DNA of 47,084 bases from NCBI GenBank assembly GCA_029550925.1, contig JAKPGL010000059.1:1-47084 (forward strand), read 5' to 3'. Below are positions 9,172 through 18,106 of this stretch, piece after piece. Source of the stretch: Planctomycetota bacterium (GTDB lineage Bacteria > Planctomycetota > Planctomycetia > Pirellulales > Thermoguttaceae). Position 1 is the stretch's first letter, and the number at the start of each line of letters is the position of its first letter. The position numbers and the translations under genes were made by a program. Under the pieces are notes generated by a model, which was not told the origin of the DNA, searched no databases, and saw only the letters and a list, made by a program, of their open reading frames with translations.

Positions 9172-9400
9172 CCGCCTGTCCAGGCGGTACACTGTAACGC
9201 CGCCTGTCCAGGCGGCATTACCCAGGCTGTAATGTCGGCTGTCCAGGCGGCATTACCCAAGCCGTAATGTCGCCTGTCTAGGCGGCCAATAAGCCAGTCT
9301 GACAGACCGAGCTACTGTAACGCCGCCTGTTAGGCGGACACCGTAACACTGCCTGTCCAGGCGGCATTACCCAAGCCGTAACACCCCGTCTGTTAGGCGG
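9172..9400. repeat. Array of about eight short palindromes
   Basis: Directly after the DUF1501 stop, palindromes of 11-16 bases recur at irregular spacing: CCGCCTGTCCAGGCGG at 9172-9187 and 9200-9215, variants at 9235-9250 and 9270-9285, GTCTGACAGAC at 9297-9307, CCGCCTGTTAGGCGG at 9323-9337, a variant at 9350-9364 and CCGTCTGTTAGGCGG at 9386-9400. Most are preceded by GTAAC or GTAATG, and CATTACCCA-AGC separates several. The last is followed by TCTTTT and could end transcription. Spacing and sequence are too irregular for a CRISPR array. Confidence 0.85.
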
Positions 9401-9441
9401 TCTTTTGATCTTCCACTATATACGCCGACCACTAAGCGCAT

Positions 9442-9477
9442 AAAAAAAGGCCGGTTGTACTGCATCACAACCGACCT
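9442..9477 (-). terminator. Hairpin with T run on the minus strand
   Basis: On the minus strand AGGTCGGTTGT pairs with ACAACCGGCCT (9448-9477, one mismatch, eight-base loop), followed by seven T (9441-9447). This is a good intrinsic terminator for leftward transcripts. The nearest leftward gene ends at 10069, about 590 bases away, so its assignment is uncertain. Confidence 0.5.
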
Positions 9478-9594
9478 GGGATTCTTTTCAGCCGCCGGAG
9501 GTTTTTCAAAAAAGGCGGAAGAGCCGAGATTACTGTCCCCGTAACGTTTCACCCGACTGAAGGACATCCATTGGGACGGATATCCATGAATTAT

Positions 9595-9702
9595 CACTGC
9601 CGCGTAAGCGGCAGTCCAGGCTTCTGGGTGTCTGCTTTCGTGGTATCTGAATCACAAAGACGCCGCTTCATGGTAGCCTGGATTCCCGCTTGCGCGGCAG
9701 TG
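9595..9702. repeat. 26-base imperfect inverted repeat pair
   Basis: The segment at 9595-9620 (CACTGCCGCGTAAGCGGCAG then TCCAGG) matches the reverse complement of 9677-9702 with about four mismatches. The right arm reads CCTGGATTCCCGCTTGCGCG, close to the ATTCCCGC...GCGGGAAT repeats spread through many bacterial genomes. The whole 108-base unit has no gene and looks like a small non-autonomous element. Confidence 0.6.
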
Positions 9703-9725
9703 ACAAGGTACTGCATTCGGCTAAA

Positions 9726-10022
9726 ATGTTACGAATCACCCATGTCGCGCCAAAGGATACGCTTTCGGTGGATTTGGAAGATGGGCGGAGTATTTCGGTT
9801 CTGATTGGGTGGTATCCGCGGTTAGCCCACGGCAAGCCGGAACAGCGGGCCCAATTTCAAATTACCGGCGGCGGTTACGGCATCCATTGGCCCGATCCGG
9901 ACGAAGACATCCGAATCGAAGGCATCCTGCTGGGAAAAAAGTTCACGGAAAGCCCATCCTCTTTCCAACAATGGCTCCAGCAGCGTCAACAAAAGGGACA
10001 ATTCTCGCCCAATAAATGTTAG
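9726..10022 (+). CDS. DUF2442 domain protein
   Basis: The 98-residue product fits DUF2442: LRITHVAPKDTLSVDLEDGRS at the start, then WYPRLAHGKPEQRAQFQITGGGYGIHWPDPDEDIRIEGILLG, the family's signature. DUF2442 proteins are small, DNA-binding-like, and often sit beside a DUF4160 protein in suspected toxin-antitoxin pairs. No DUF4160 gene is visible on either side, so this one is an orphan. The start is weak: no ribosome site precedes 9726, though conservation begins right at that Met. It lies just after the inverted repeat at 9595-9702, which may have displaced its promoter or partner. Confidence 0.8.
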   Translation: MLRITHVAPKDTLSVDLEDGRSISVLIGWYPRLAHGKPEQRAQFQITGGGYGIHWPDPDEDIRIEGILLGKKFTESPSSFQQWLQQRQQKGQFSPNKC

Positions 10023-10068
10023 TAGTACCTTCAGGAACCCCCTTTTCGATTTTATATTTCGGTAACCT

Positions 10069-12576
10069 TTACCGTTTTGCTTTCGGCCAGTTGAGCCAGC
10101 GGTGGAGAAACTCGAAGGTGCCCACGCCGTGGATCGTGTGCGGCCCGACGAACCATTCGATCTGGGTGCGTTCGGGCAGGTGCAGACGGGCAGCGTACAG
10201 ATGCCGGACCTTGGCGTATTCGTAGGCGACGGCTTCGTCCGGGGCAACCCCGTCGAAGTGGCCCCGTTCGACCATAAACGGCCGGGGAGCGATCAGGGCG
10301 GCCATTTCCGCATAGTTGAACGTGCTGCCCAAGTCAAACTCGAAAATTTCGTATTCTCGGGTCCACACGTAGCTATACGGCGCCCGGGTGGAGGCGTTCT
10401 TCCAGACCCACTCATTGAAGTCTCCTGAACAGATCGACAGGGCATAATCGGTTACCAACGCCGGTACGCGCATGGCCGTCTTGCCGCCGTAACTTAGGCC
10501 GTAAAAGCCGATCCGATTTCCATCCACAAACGGTAGGCTTTTGAGCCAATTCAGGATCTGCTGGTGCTGCGGCGTGATGATGGAAAACAGGGTCTTTTTG
10601 ATCGGGTTGGCTTTGCGCTGCAGGGTACGGAACCGATCGCCGCCCAGGTACAGGTTTTGCGGCGCAAAGACCACGAAGCCCCGCTCGGCCAGGGCGTTGG
10701 CAAAGGCCTTGTAAGCCCTGTGCATTTCTTTACCAATCACATGCTGCGGTCGGCCTTCCAGGCCGTGCTGGCAGACGACCACCTGCCGACGCTCGCCCGG
10801 CTTCAGGTCGTTCGGCACCAGCAAGAGGCCATAGGCGATCACATCAGGCCAAACGTCCAGTACCACCTCGTAGCCGACCCAGGTGCTCGTTTGGTATGCC
10901 TTTCGAGTCCGTGGATTAGGCGGCAAAAAGGGATCGTCGAATCGGCCGATCACCTCCTCGTAGAAAAACCGGCGATACTCAGCGGCCGACTTCTCATAGG
11001 CATCCAGGGACGAAAAGTCCAGCTTGGACATGAATTTCTGGCGAACATACGGGCTTTCGGCCAAAAGCTGCTGGTTGTGTCGGTCGATCTGCAGGATTTG
11101 CCGGGCAAGGCGAGTTTCCGGATCGAAGCCGGCGCTTAATTTTTTCGGCCCCTCTGCCAGAGGCGCCAGTTGGCTGCCCGCTCCAAGGCTCTGCAACAAG
11201 GCTTCCAGGGCTGCCGGCGAACCATACGGCCCAACGCCCTGGCCGCTTTCGACAAGGCGAAACATCGGTTTCGGCTGGAGTGGTTCGATCAGTTTCAAGG
11301 CCCGCTGCCATTCTTGGCGAACGGTCTCCAAGGCCGGGGTGATCAATCGGCCGGGTGCGCCGCCTTGGCCGGGTAGTTCCAACTCCGGCGCTTTAGCTGC
11401 CTCGATGATCACCGCTCTGGGCGCCGCCATAGCTGCCAATTCCGCATCGCCAAATTGCTCCAACAGACCAAAGACGTTCCGGTCGATCGGTTCCTGCCAG
11501 ATGCTACGCCGATCAGTAAAATAGCCGCTTACACAGACGGCCTGAATTCGGCTATCCAGGGCGGCCGCATACAGGGCCAGCAGACCCCCTTCGCCCCAGC
11601 CGATCACGCCTACCTTTCGGCCCGCCGGACCAGGTTCTTTCTGTAGCCCATCGACGGCGGCCAAGACTTTCTGCACTTCATAGCCAATCAGGTGTCGGCC
11701 CAGCTCATAGGCCGACCGATAGAGATATTCCCGGTGGGTAAGCATCACCCCTCCTCGGCCTTCCACGCCCCGGCGGGTCATCTGTCGGCTGATCAGGGTA
11801 GGCACAACGACCCGGCAACCGCTCTCGGCCAATCGGCGGGCATACTGCGATTCCGGCGGCACGCCTTCCACCAGGCCGACCAATTGTTCCGGCAGCACGT
11901 CGGCGTCGGGGATGGCCACCACATCGGCCACAGGGTCCCGACCCTCCGGCACAAGCAGCAGCCCTTCGGCCCAGACATCGCCAAGTGCGGGCCAGCGCAC
12001 GGCTAGCACCTGATACCCAGCGCCCCGGCCTACCAGGGCAGACTGTTTGGTCGCGGCGACAAGCTCAAATCCGTCCACCTTGGCCCGCTCGTCCCGAACG
12101 CCCAGGATATGGGCCAGTCGCTGGCGGTTTGGCTCCAACGATTTCTGGTACGCCTCCGGCGAGCTATAGTCCCGTCGCCAAAAGGCTTGCCGTTTTTCGG
12201 CCGTCTGGTCGATTTTCCGGAGCAAAAATCTGTCCACGCCGTCGATCATCGCAAAAGCGATGTCGCCCTCCATTTCCAGCCGATTTGTGCCGGGCAATGG
12301 GCTTCGGTCCGGCGTCGGTTGCGGTTCTTCGGAAGCAAGCTGGAGTTCTTCGGCTGGCGGCTTGGGTTGGGCAGATGGCGGTTTCTCCGGCTTCCCTTTG
12401 GATGCCTCCGCCGCATTACAAGCGGCCGGTTGATGCAGTCCAGTTCGGAAAACCCTCAGAAAACCGTACTCTCCAAAGGCGCCCAGCCAATATCCTAAAC
12501 TCGCTAGCGCCGCCAAACACACCGCTTTGCACCAACGGCCTTTCATCAAGTGTGGTACGGAATTTCTGTTGAACAT
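10069..12576 (-). CDS. Exported double alpha/beta hydrolase, acetyl-xylan-esterase-like
   Basis: An 835-residue exported protein; residues 10-30 are hydrophobic. It holds two alpha/beta-hydrolase regions. The C-terminal one (about 480-835) is intact: nucleophile Ser695 in FYGLSYGGK, with a late His in GPHTIHGVG, resembling AXE1/dienelactone-hydrolase-like carbohydrate esterases. In the first (about 100-450) the nucleophile elbow reads GVIGWGEGG, with Gly328 where Ser is expected, so this domain is probably non-catalytic. A Pro/Lys/Glu-rich linker lies near residues 45-90. The start at 12576 is chosen because GAGGAGGG sits eight bases upstream; an earlier Met at 12609 has none. Likely role: removing acyl groups from polysaccharide; substrate unproven. 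Confidence 0.8.
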   Translation of the reverse strand: MFNRNSVPHLMKGRWCKAVCLAALASLGYWLGAFGEYGFLRVFRTGLHQPAACNAAEASKGKPEKPPSAQPKPPAEELQLASEEPQPTPDRSPLPGTNRLEMEGDIAFAMIDGVDRFLLRKIDQTAEKRQAFWRRDYSSPEAYQKSLEPNRQRLAHILGVRDERAKVDGFELVAATKQSALVGRGAGYQVLAVRWPALGDVWAEGLLLVPEGRDPVADVVAIPDADVLPEQLVGLVEGVPPESQYARRLAESGCRVVVPTLISRQMTRRGVEGRGGVMLTHREYLYRSAYELGRHLIGYEVQKVLAAVDGLQKEPGPAGRKVGVIGWGEGGLLALYAAALDSRIQAVCVSGYFTDRRSIWQEPIDRNVFGLLEQFGDAELAAMAAPRAVIIEAAKAPELELPGQGGAPGRLITPALETVRQEWQRALKLIEPLQPKPMFRLVESGQGVGPYGSPAALEALLQSLGAGSQLAPLAEGPKKLSAGFDPETRLARQILQIDRHNQQLLAESPYVRQKFMSKLDFSSLDAYEKSAAEYRRFFYEEVIGRFDDPFLPPNPRTRKAYQTSTWVGYEVVLDVWPDVIAYGLLLVPNDLKPGERRQVVVCQHGLEGRPQHVIGKEMHRAYKAFANALAERGFVVFAPQNLYLGGDRFRTLQRKANPIKKTLFSIITPQHQQILNWLKSLPFVDGNRIGFYGLSYGGKTAMRVPALVTDYALSICSGDFNEWVWKNASTRAPYSYVWTREYEIFEFDLGSTFNYAEMAALIAPRPFMVERGHFDGVAPDEAVAYEYAKVRHLYAARLHLPERTQIEWFVGPHTIHGVGTFEFLHRWLNWPKAKR

Positions 12577-12867
12577 TGAATTACCCTCCTCATGGAAAAT
12601 CAGAAACATGGAGCAAGATGGTTTTCCCTTAACATACTTTCCCGGCAGATGATTTCCAAGAGGGCGGAGGAGGCGTCTTTTAGTCAGTATGGGGCGGCTC
12701 TAACCACATGAAGCCACAAAAGGACTAGACACGGCCCCCCTACCCGGCGCAGGTTGTAGAGAATCTTATTTTCTTAGCGGCTCTGGAGATGCCGGAATCG
12801 TCCGCAATCGCTGGCCCTGAGAAGAGGCGAAACGAAAAGAGACGACGCCGACTGTCGCTGAAATGGC

Positions 12868-14391
12868 CTAGAGTTCCGGCGGGGTCCACGGGGGGATGCC
12901 TTCTTCACGAACTTGCTTTTCATAAAGCTCAAAATAGGGCCGACGAGGCGAAAGCGGTGTATCTTCATTGACGAGCATCGTTCGCACTTCCGCCCACCAG
13001 GCCTCGTAGGCCGACCGCATGGCCCGGGCTGCTTCCGGAAACCGGTCGATTACGTTGGTCGTTTCGCCCGGATCGTTCACCAGGTCATAAAGCTCCTGGT
13101 TATTGACCAAACGGAAACGTTGGTTCCGGACCGCACACTGCCGGTATTTATAGTCATCCGGATTGGCCCCTTTGGGCCAACGACCCACATGGGTAAACAG
13201 GAACCGGTCCGGCCAGGGGGCTTTGGGATTTTGCAGCAGCGGCACCAGCGACCGGCCGTCCAGCTTCTGGATGTTCGACGGCAACTTAGCCCCGGCCAGT
13301 TCGACAAAGGTGGGGAACAGGTCGATATGGGCGGCCAAGGCGGGGATGTCTTGCCCTTCTGGCAAAACGCCCTTCCACCGCCAGAAACAGGGCACACACG
13401 TGCCTCCTTCATAGGGGGTGCCTTTGCCAGAGCGGAACCCGGCATGGTAGAGCTCATACGGCCGGCCGTTTCGACGGGTTTTCCGAGGACCGGCCTGGCC
13501 GTTGTCCGTCATAAAGATCACCAACGTCCGTTCCCACAATTGCCACTCGTCCAGCTTTTGCATCAACAGACCGATATTGTCGTCGATATTGGCGATCATG
13601 CCGCATCGGCCAGCCACTGTCTCGTCAAAACCGGCTTCCAGGAAGGGGCGTTTATATTTTTCCGGGGCGATCATCGGATCATGCGGCGCATTGGGCGTAA
13701 GATACACAAAGAACGGTTGCCCGCTATCTTTCTGTTTTTTGATCCAGCCCAAGGCCTGCCGGAAGAAGACATCGGTGCAGAAACCCTGGGTTTTGACGAA
13801 TCGGCCGTTGTGGCGGATGACCGGGTCGAAATAGCGGTTCTGCTGGTTGGGCGGGGCGTCAGCGCAACTGCAATCATACGCCTGTCCAATGCCGCCCGCC
13901 CCATGAATGAACACCTCCTCAAAGCCGCGGTTCTGTGGCTGGTAGGGTTCTTCGTCCCCCAGGTGCCATTTGCCGAAAATCCCCGTATGATACCCGGCCG
14001 ACCGGAGCACCTCGGCCAGGGTTACCACGCCCAAGGCCATCCGCTCCCGTTCCAGGATGGTGTGAGTAACCCCGTTTTTGAACTCATGGCGGCCGCTCAT
14101 GATGGCCGACCGGGTCGGAGCACAGGTAGGGCTAACCTGAAAATTGGTAAATCTTGTACTTATCTCATAGAGCCGATCCAGATTCGGCGTTTTCAGGTCC
14201 GGATTGCCCAGGCAACTCAGATCGCCTTTGCCCTGGTCGTCGGTCATGATGAGGATGATGTTGGGGCGTCGGCCTGCAAGTGGGCTTGGTTCGGCTGGGC
14301 AAACTTCTGTAACACATAGAAGGCCCAGCCAAGCCGCCAGGAGTATCCACCCCCTATTTCGACGAGCAACCACACAGGAGAACGGATTCAT
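12868..14391 (-). CDS. Secreted arylsulfatase-type sulfatase
   Basis: A 507-residue sulfatase that would release sulfate from sulfated glycans or other esters after export. Residues 11-33 form a signal peptide. Metal ligands appear in IMTDDQGKGDLSC (Asp51-Asp52). The formylglycine motif is Cys90 in CAPTRSAIMSGR, of the C-x-P-x-R type that needs an activating enzyme encoded elsewhere. KWHLGD and FVYLTPNAPHDP supply further active-site Lys/His residues. The frame stays open to 14517, but the ATG at 14391 has AGGAGG upstream and starts the signal peptide. It lies 291 bases upstream of the esterase-like gene on the same strand; joint action on acylated, sulfated polysaccharide is an inference. 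Confidence 0.93.
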   Translation of the reverse strand: MNPFSCVVARRNRGWILLAAWLGLLCVTEVCPAEPSPLAGRRPNIILIMTDDQGKGDLSCLGNPDLKTPNLDRLYEISTRFTNFQVSPTCAPTRSAIMSGRHEFKNGVTHTILERERMALGVVTLAEVLRSAGYHTGIFGKWHLGDEEPYQPQNRGFEEVFIHGAGGIGQAYDCSCADAPPNQQNRYFDPVIRHNGRFVKTQGFCTDVFFRQALGWIKKQKDSGQPFFVYLTPNAPHDPMIAPEKYKRPFLEAGFDETVAGRCGMIANIDDNIGLLMQKLDEWQLWERTLVIFMTDNGQAGPRKTRRNGRPYELYHAGFRSGKGTPYEGGTCVPCFWRWKGVLPEGQDIPALAAHIDLFPTFVELAGAKLPSNIQKLDGRSLVPLLQNPKAPWPDRFLFTHVGRWPKGANPDDYKYRQCAVRNQRFRLVNNQELYDLVNDPGETTNVIDRFPEAARAMRSAYEAWWAEVRTMLVNEDTPLSPRRPYFELYEKQVREEGIPPWTPPEL

Positions 14392-15137
14392 GGGAATCCT
14401 CCTTCGGACAGTGGTAGGCCGATCCATGATTTCCCTCATATTCCGCATCCCCCCGGCCATTTCTGGACAGATAATACTACAAGAGAACAAAAAGAACAAT
14501 TGGTTCTGTCGAAACAATTTTCATGGTGGGAGGCCAAATCAAAACAGTTCACGGTTCGGGGAGAGGCCCGTGTTTCGGTCCATATTGCGATCTGAGTAAC
14601 ACCGTTTGTCCAGACTGCTGTTAACTCAGGCTAGACAGCCTGGGTTGCAATCCCGGACTCTCTGGGAACGGTACGCAAAAAACGTCGATGAAATCTTCCC
14701 TTTGGGATAGTCTCTTCTCACCTGCTGGGAATCTCTCAACAGGGCTGAGGCCGGTTTCCATAACAGACGGCGTTCCGGGCCGCCTCCCTTGGAAAAAAAC
14801 CTTTCTATAAGAAAGGAACCCTTTTATTAGCTAACCCCTGGGAGCTATGATAAAAGGAAGGCAACCGTGGAGAAATGGAAAAGACATCGTGCGATTCCGG
14901 TCTCGAACATTTTCGTCGAACGGAAAAACGTTGTCGTGTAAACAGCAAAACTCTGGGGCCTTATTGCGTCTGCTTGCTGGCGATCTGGGAATCCGGTCAT
15001 AAGAAATCCCGGAGGATTCTGGAGTACCGTTTTTCACGGAGATGCCAAAACCGAAGCTCTTCGAGGAGATAGTAGAGGTTTCTATTTCCATCTTCCACCA
15101 GTGGGCATTCCATTTTTTAGAAAGGTAAAACCTTTTC
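14392..15137. other. Intergenic region between sulfatase and ftsH
   Basis: This 746-base divergent space should hold promoters for both genes. No gene is convincing. A frame of 102 codons on the minus strand (14831-15139) has no family features. The stretch contains a degenerate GTAACACCGTTTGTCCAGAC palindrome near 14596-14615 and a minus-strand terminator-like hairpin at 14793-14816. What transcript that hairpin ends is unclear. Confidence 0.5.
14793..14816 (-). terminator. Minus-strand intrinsic terminator without an obvious gene
   Basis: Read leftward, CCTTTCT-TAT-AGAAAGG (14800-14816) is followed by seven T (14793-14799). This is a clean terminator shape, with only noncoding sequence between it and the ftsH start at 15138. 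Confidence 0.55.
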
Positions 15138-17138
15138 ATGGAACAGCCGCCTCAAGGGCCTACGGAGCCTAAACCTGAGCGTAAACCTACTCCGAGCAGC
15201 GGCCGATTGGTCTGGTATCTCGTGCTTTTGGCCGGGGGAACTTTTGCGGCGGCCGCTCTGTTGAAGGCCGACCATCCGGTTCGCCTTGACTATGGCGATC
15301 TGTGGCGGTTGATCGAGCAAGGGGCGCCGGAGCGGAATCCCCAGGCTGCTATCGAAGTCTTGCAAATCCATCGAGGCCGACAGGTGCGGGTCCGTTACTG
15401 GAACCTTCGGGATTTGAAGATCGGGCCGCATGAAATCACCGGTTTGGTGGACCGCCAGGTGGTCGCCCCATCAGATCGGCTGAGCGAACCGGAGACGGAC
15501 GTGTCGTTTAGCACGGCCCGCGTGGGTCTGGAAAACGACAATATGGCCTTATTCAAATTGGCTTTGGAGAAAGGGTTTCGCCGGATTCGGGCGGAGGAGC
15601 CGACAAGCGGTTGGCGGTATTATTTTTCGATGTTGGTGTTTTTGGTGGTGTTTTCGGCGATTCTGCTTTGGATGATTCGTCGGCTCGGCGGGGCGGGTTC
15701 GGCGATGGCGTTTGGCCGAAGTCGGGGGAAATTCATTGCCCAGGAGGAAGTCGGCGTTACTTTTGACGATGTAGCTGGTCTGGACGAAGCCGTCGAAGAA
15801 CTTCGGGAAGTGGTGGAATTCTTAAAGACGCCCGAGAAGTTTCGGGTGCTGGGCGGACGGATTCCCAAAGGGGTCTTGCTGGTCGGTCCGCCCGGCACCG
15901 GAAAGACGCTTTTGGCCAAGGCCATTGCCGGCGAGGCGAGGGCGCCATTTTTTAGTCTGTCGGGTTCGGATTTTGTGGAGATGTTTGTCGGCGTAGGGGC
16001 GGCGCGGGTGCGAGATATGTTTCAGCAGGCTAAAAGTCAGGCCCCGTGTATCGTCTTCATCGACGAACTGGACGCTCTTGGCAAAACCCGGGGCGCCAGC
16101 GTGGTAGGCGGCCACGACGAACGAGAACAAACGCTCAACGCCCTGCTAGTGGAAATGGACGGATTTACCAGCAATAGCGGCGTCATTGTACTGGCCGCCA
16201 CCAACCGACCGGAAACGTTGGACCCGGCTCTATTGCGCCCGGGCCGGTTCGATCGGCATGTGCTGGTAGATCGGCCGGATATTCGAGGCCGGGAGGCTAT
16301 TCTGCGGGTGCATCTGAAGAACATCAGACTGGACCCGTCCGTGGATGTGAAAGAACTCGCCGGGTTGACGCCGGGTTTTGTGGGGGCGGATTTGGCCAGT
16401 CTGGTCAACGAAGCCGCCTTGCTAGCCGCCCGACGCGGCAAACAGACGGTTACGATGCAGGAACTGACCGAAGCCATCGAACGAGTAACCACTGGGTTGG
16501 AAAAACGCCAGCGGGTCATGCACGAAGAAGAAAAACAACGGGTGGCCTACCACGAAAGCGCCCACGCCTTGGCGGCCTGTAGCCTGCCTGGGGCCGATCC
16601 GGTCCACAAGGTGTCGATCATTCCGCGCGGTTTGGCCGTCCTCGGCTACACGATGCAACGCCCCGAAGGCGACAGGTACTTGGTAACCCAAAGCGAACTG
16701 GAAAGCCGAATCCAAGTGCTGCTGGCCGGGATCGCAGCGGAAGAAATGATCTTTCAAGACATCTCCACCGGGGCGCAGAACGATTTGGAGCGGGCCACCG
16801 AGATCGCCCGCAGTATGGTGATGGAGTTCGGGATGAGTCGGCTAGGACGGATTGCACTGCGCGAAGGGGCCAGACCGCTTTTCATCAACCACAACGAGTG
16901 GCCGGAAACTCGTCCCTACAGCGACGAGACCGCCCGCGAAATCGACCAGGAGGTCAAACGCATCCTGGAGGAAGGGCTTCAGAAGGTGCGGACGCTGTTG
17001 GAGGCCCGTCGGCCCGCCTTGGTCGCTTTGGCTCAGCGACTCATGGAACGCGAAGTCCTCGACACCGAGGAATTACAGGCGACCATCGCCGCCGCCATGA
17101 GCCAGCCCAATGCGGACAGCAATCCCCCTTCGGCGTAA
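15138..17138 (+). CDS. ftsH: ATP-dependent zinc metalloprotease FtsH
   Basis: FtsH is a membrane-anchored AAA+ protease that degrades misfolded membrane proteins and short-lived regulators. The 666-residue product has membrane segments at about residues 24-42 and 160-182 around a periplasmic loop. The AAA domain has Walker A GPPGTGKT at 250-257, Walker [11 protein letters not shown] and the second-region motif [22 protein letters not shown]. The protease zinc site is HESAH (His472, His476) with Asp549 in [15 protein letters not shown]. The usual motif is HEAGH; Ser and Ala replace two non-ligand residues. Length and order are normal. The start has only a weak GAAAGG upstream. No neighbour is cotranscribed. 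Confidence 0.96.
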   Translation: MEQPPQGPTEPKPERKPTPSSGRLVWYLVLLAGGTFAAAALLKADHPVRLDYGDLWRLIEQGAPERNPQAAIEVLQIHRGRQVRVRYWNLRDLKIGPHEITGLVDRQVVAPSDRLSEPETDVSFSTARVGLENDNMALFKLALEKGFRRIRAEEPTSGWRYYFSMLVFLVVFSAILLWMIRRLGGAGSAMAFGRSRGKFIAQEEVGVTFDDVAGLDEAVEELREVVEFLKTPEKFRVLGGRIPKGVLLVGPPGTGKTLLAKAIAGEARAPFFSLSGSDFVEMFVGVGAARVRDMFQQAKSQAPCIVFIDELDALGKTRGASVVGGHDEREQTLNALLVEMDGFTSNSGVIVLAATNRPETLDPALLRPGRFDRHVLVDRPDIRGREAILRVHLKNIRLDPSVDVKELAGLTPGFVGADLASLVNEAALLAARRGKQTVTMQELTEAIERVTTGLEKRQRVMHEEEKQRVAYHESAHALAACSLPGADPVHKVSIIPRGLAVLGYTMQRPEGDRYLVTQSELESRIQVLLAGIAAEEMIFQDISTGAQNDLERATEIARSMVMEFGMSRLGRIALREGARPLFINHNEWPETRPYSDETAREIDQEVKRILEEGLQKVRTLLEARRPALVALAQRLMEREVLDTEELQATIAAAMSQPNADSNPPSA

Positions 17139-17197
17139 GTCCTCTGTTCAAGAGACGCTAGCAAAAATGAAGCCCCGGAAGGTCGGATCGGACGCCG

Positions 17198-17237
17198 CCG
17201 GGTATGGAAACCGGGAAAGTCCTTTTGTTCGAGGCCA
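17198..17237 (+). repeat. Diverged copy of the TTTTGTTAGAGG repeat
   Basis: GGGTATGGAAACCGGGAAAG followed by TCCTTTTGTTCGAGGCC closely matches 22691-22726 (GGGTAAGGAATCGGGAAAG, then TCATTTTGTTAGAGGCT). It lies in the 197-base space between the converging ftsH and 17336-17989 genes. No left inverted arm is seen. Confidence 0.55.
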
Positions 17238-17335
17238 GGATAGCAGCTTCACGGGAACCTGGATCGGGCGCCTTCGCGGAGATGACGGATTATATCCTTT
17301 GGCATGTTACGAAAAGCCACCCCCCGGAGATTAGC

Positions 17336-17989
17336 CTAGGGAAGCAATTCCAGGCTGACCCAGAGGCTGGGGTCCTCGGCGTAGGGCATGGGAGGGCCGG
17401 GGCTGAGCGTCATTTCGCCCAATTCCCGGTCTAGGACGGCGTAGTTAAACCCGATGCGGGGTTGTTCGTCCGGATCGAAACCGCTGAGGGCCTCGGCGGC
17501 TACAAACGCCTGGAGTATGTAGCCGTCCGGCCGCTCCTGAGCCAACACCCGAAGGCTTTGCTCTGCAACGGGCCGGGGATGTTCCCTGGCCCGGTCGATC
17601 GGAAGCCATAGGGCCACCGGCTCGGTAAGTCGCCCCCCACCGCCCGACGGCATAAACAGAAATCGGTAACAGAATCGGCCTGCCCGATGCACCGTGTGTA
17701 CGTCCCGGGTGTCGATCCAGATTTGCAAGCAGTCGCTATCTTCCGGCCTGGCAGCCCGACACCATACCGGCTGTTTTTTCCCCTGCACCTGGAGCCAAAA
17801 GGCCAACCCCTCCTCGCTCCAGGCGGCGCGGAAGTCGGTCCAGATGGGCTTGTTTTCCAACAGAGCCAACGGAAAAAGCCGATAACTTTCGTCCAATTGG
17901 CACCCCTGCCGGGTCCATAGCGGCTTGCGCCGCCGAACGGGCAACAAAAACCGAAATAAAAACCGCTCCGGTATCAGTCGAGTGTCCAT
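17336..17989 (-). CDS. Hypothetical protein, possible CBM9-like sugar-binding fold
   Basis: A 217-residue protein with no signal peptide. Its pattern (DFRAAWSEEGLAFWLQVQGK, then DCLQIWIDTRDVHTVHRAG..CYRFLFMP, later GYILQAFVAAEALSGFDP and RIGFNYAVLDRE) resembles the beta-sandwich of carbohydrate-binding family 9-like domains, where a substrate-side strand pair and Asp residues recur in this order. This is a fold guess. A TTG start 30 bases upstream is possible; the ATG at 17989 has AAAAGGAA almost touching it. It lies 117 bases after the DUF1559 gene on the same strand and may be the last gene of that operon. Confidence 0.7.
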   Translation of the reverse strand: MDTRLIPERFLFRFLLPVRRRKPLWTRQGCQLDESYRLFPLALLENKPIWTDFRAAWSEEGLAFWLQVQGKKQPVWCRAARPEDSDCLQIWIDTRDVHTVHRAGRFCYRFLFMPSGGGGRLTEPVALWLPIDRAREHPRPVAEQSLRVLAQERPDGYILQAFVAAEALSGFDPDEQPRIGFNYAVLDRELGEMTLSPGPPMPYAEDPSLWVSLELLP

Positions 17990-18106
17990 TTCCTTTTCAG
18001 ACCAATCATCTCTCAACAAAGGCCCATTGCCCCCCGGTATTCATTGGGCCCACCGCTCCCCTATCATTCTACCGGAACCCACCAAACGACAAGCATAGGA
18101 GGGGAA

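Noticed and set aside
9172-9400. CRISPR array
   Set aside because: Repeats are short palindromes of varying sequence and spacing; there are no uniform spacers and no cas genes.
9367-9597. 76-codon minus-strand frame after the palindrome array
   Set aside because: Runs through the terminator hairpin at 9448-9477 and a palindrome; no pattern.
12913-14319. 468-codon plus-strand open frame opposite the sulfatase
   Set aside because: Wholly antisense to a clear sulfatase; no family pattern or ribosome site. Codon bias of the real gene leaves the opposite frame open.
14636-14660. Possible tRNA T-arm (GGTTGCAATCCC)
   Set aside because: No acceptor, D-arm or anticodon stem can be folded around it.
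14831-15139. 102-codon minus-strand frame upstream of ftsH
   Set aside because: No family features, begins inside the ftsH start region; a noncoding RNA is a better guess for the terminator near 14800.
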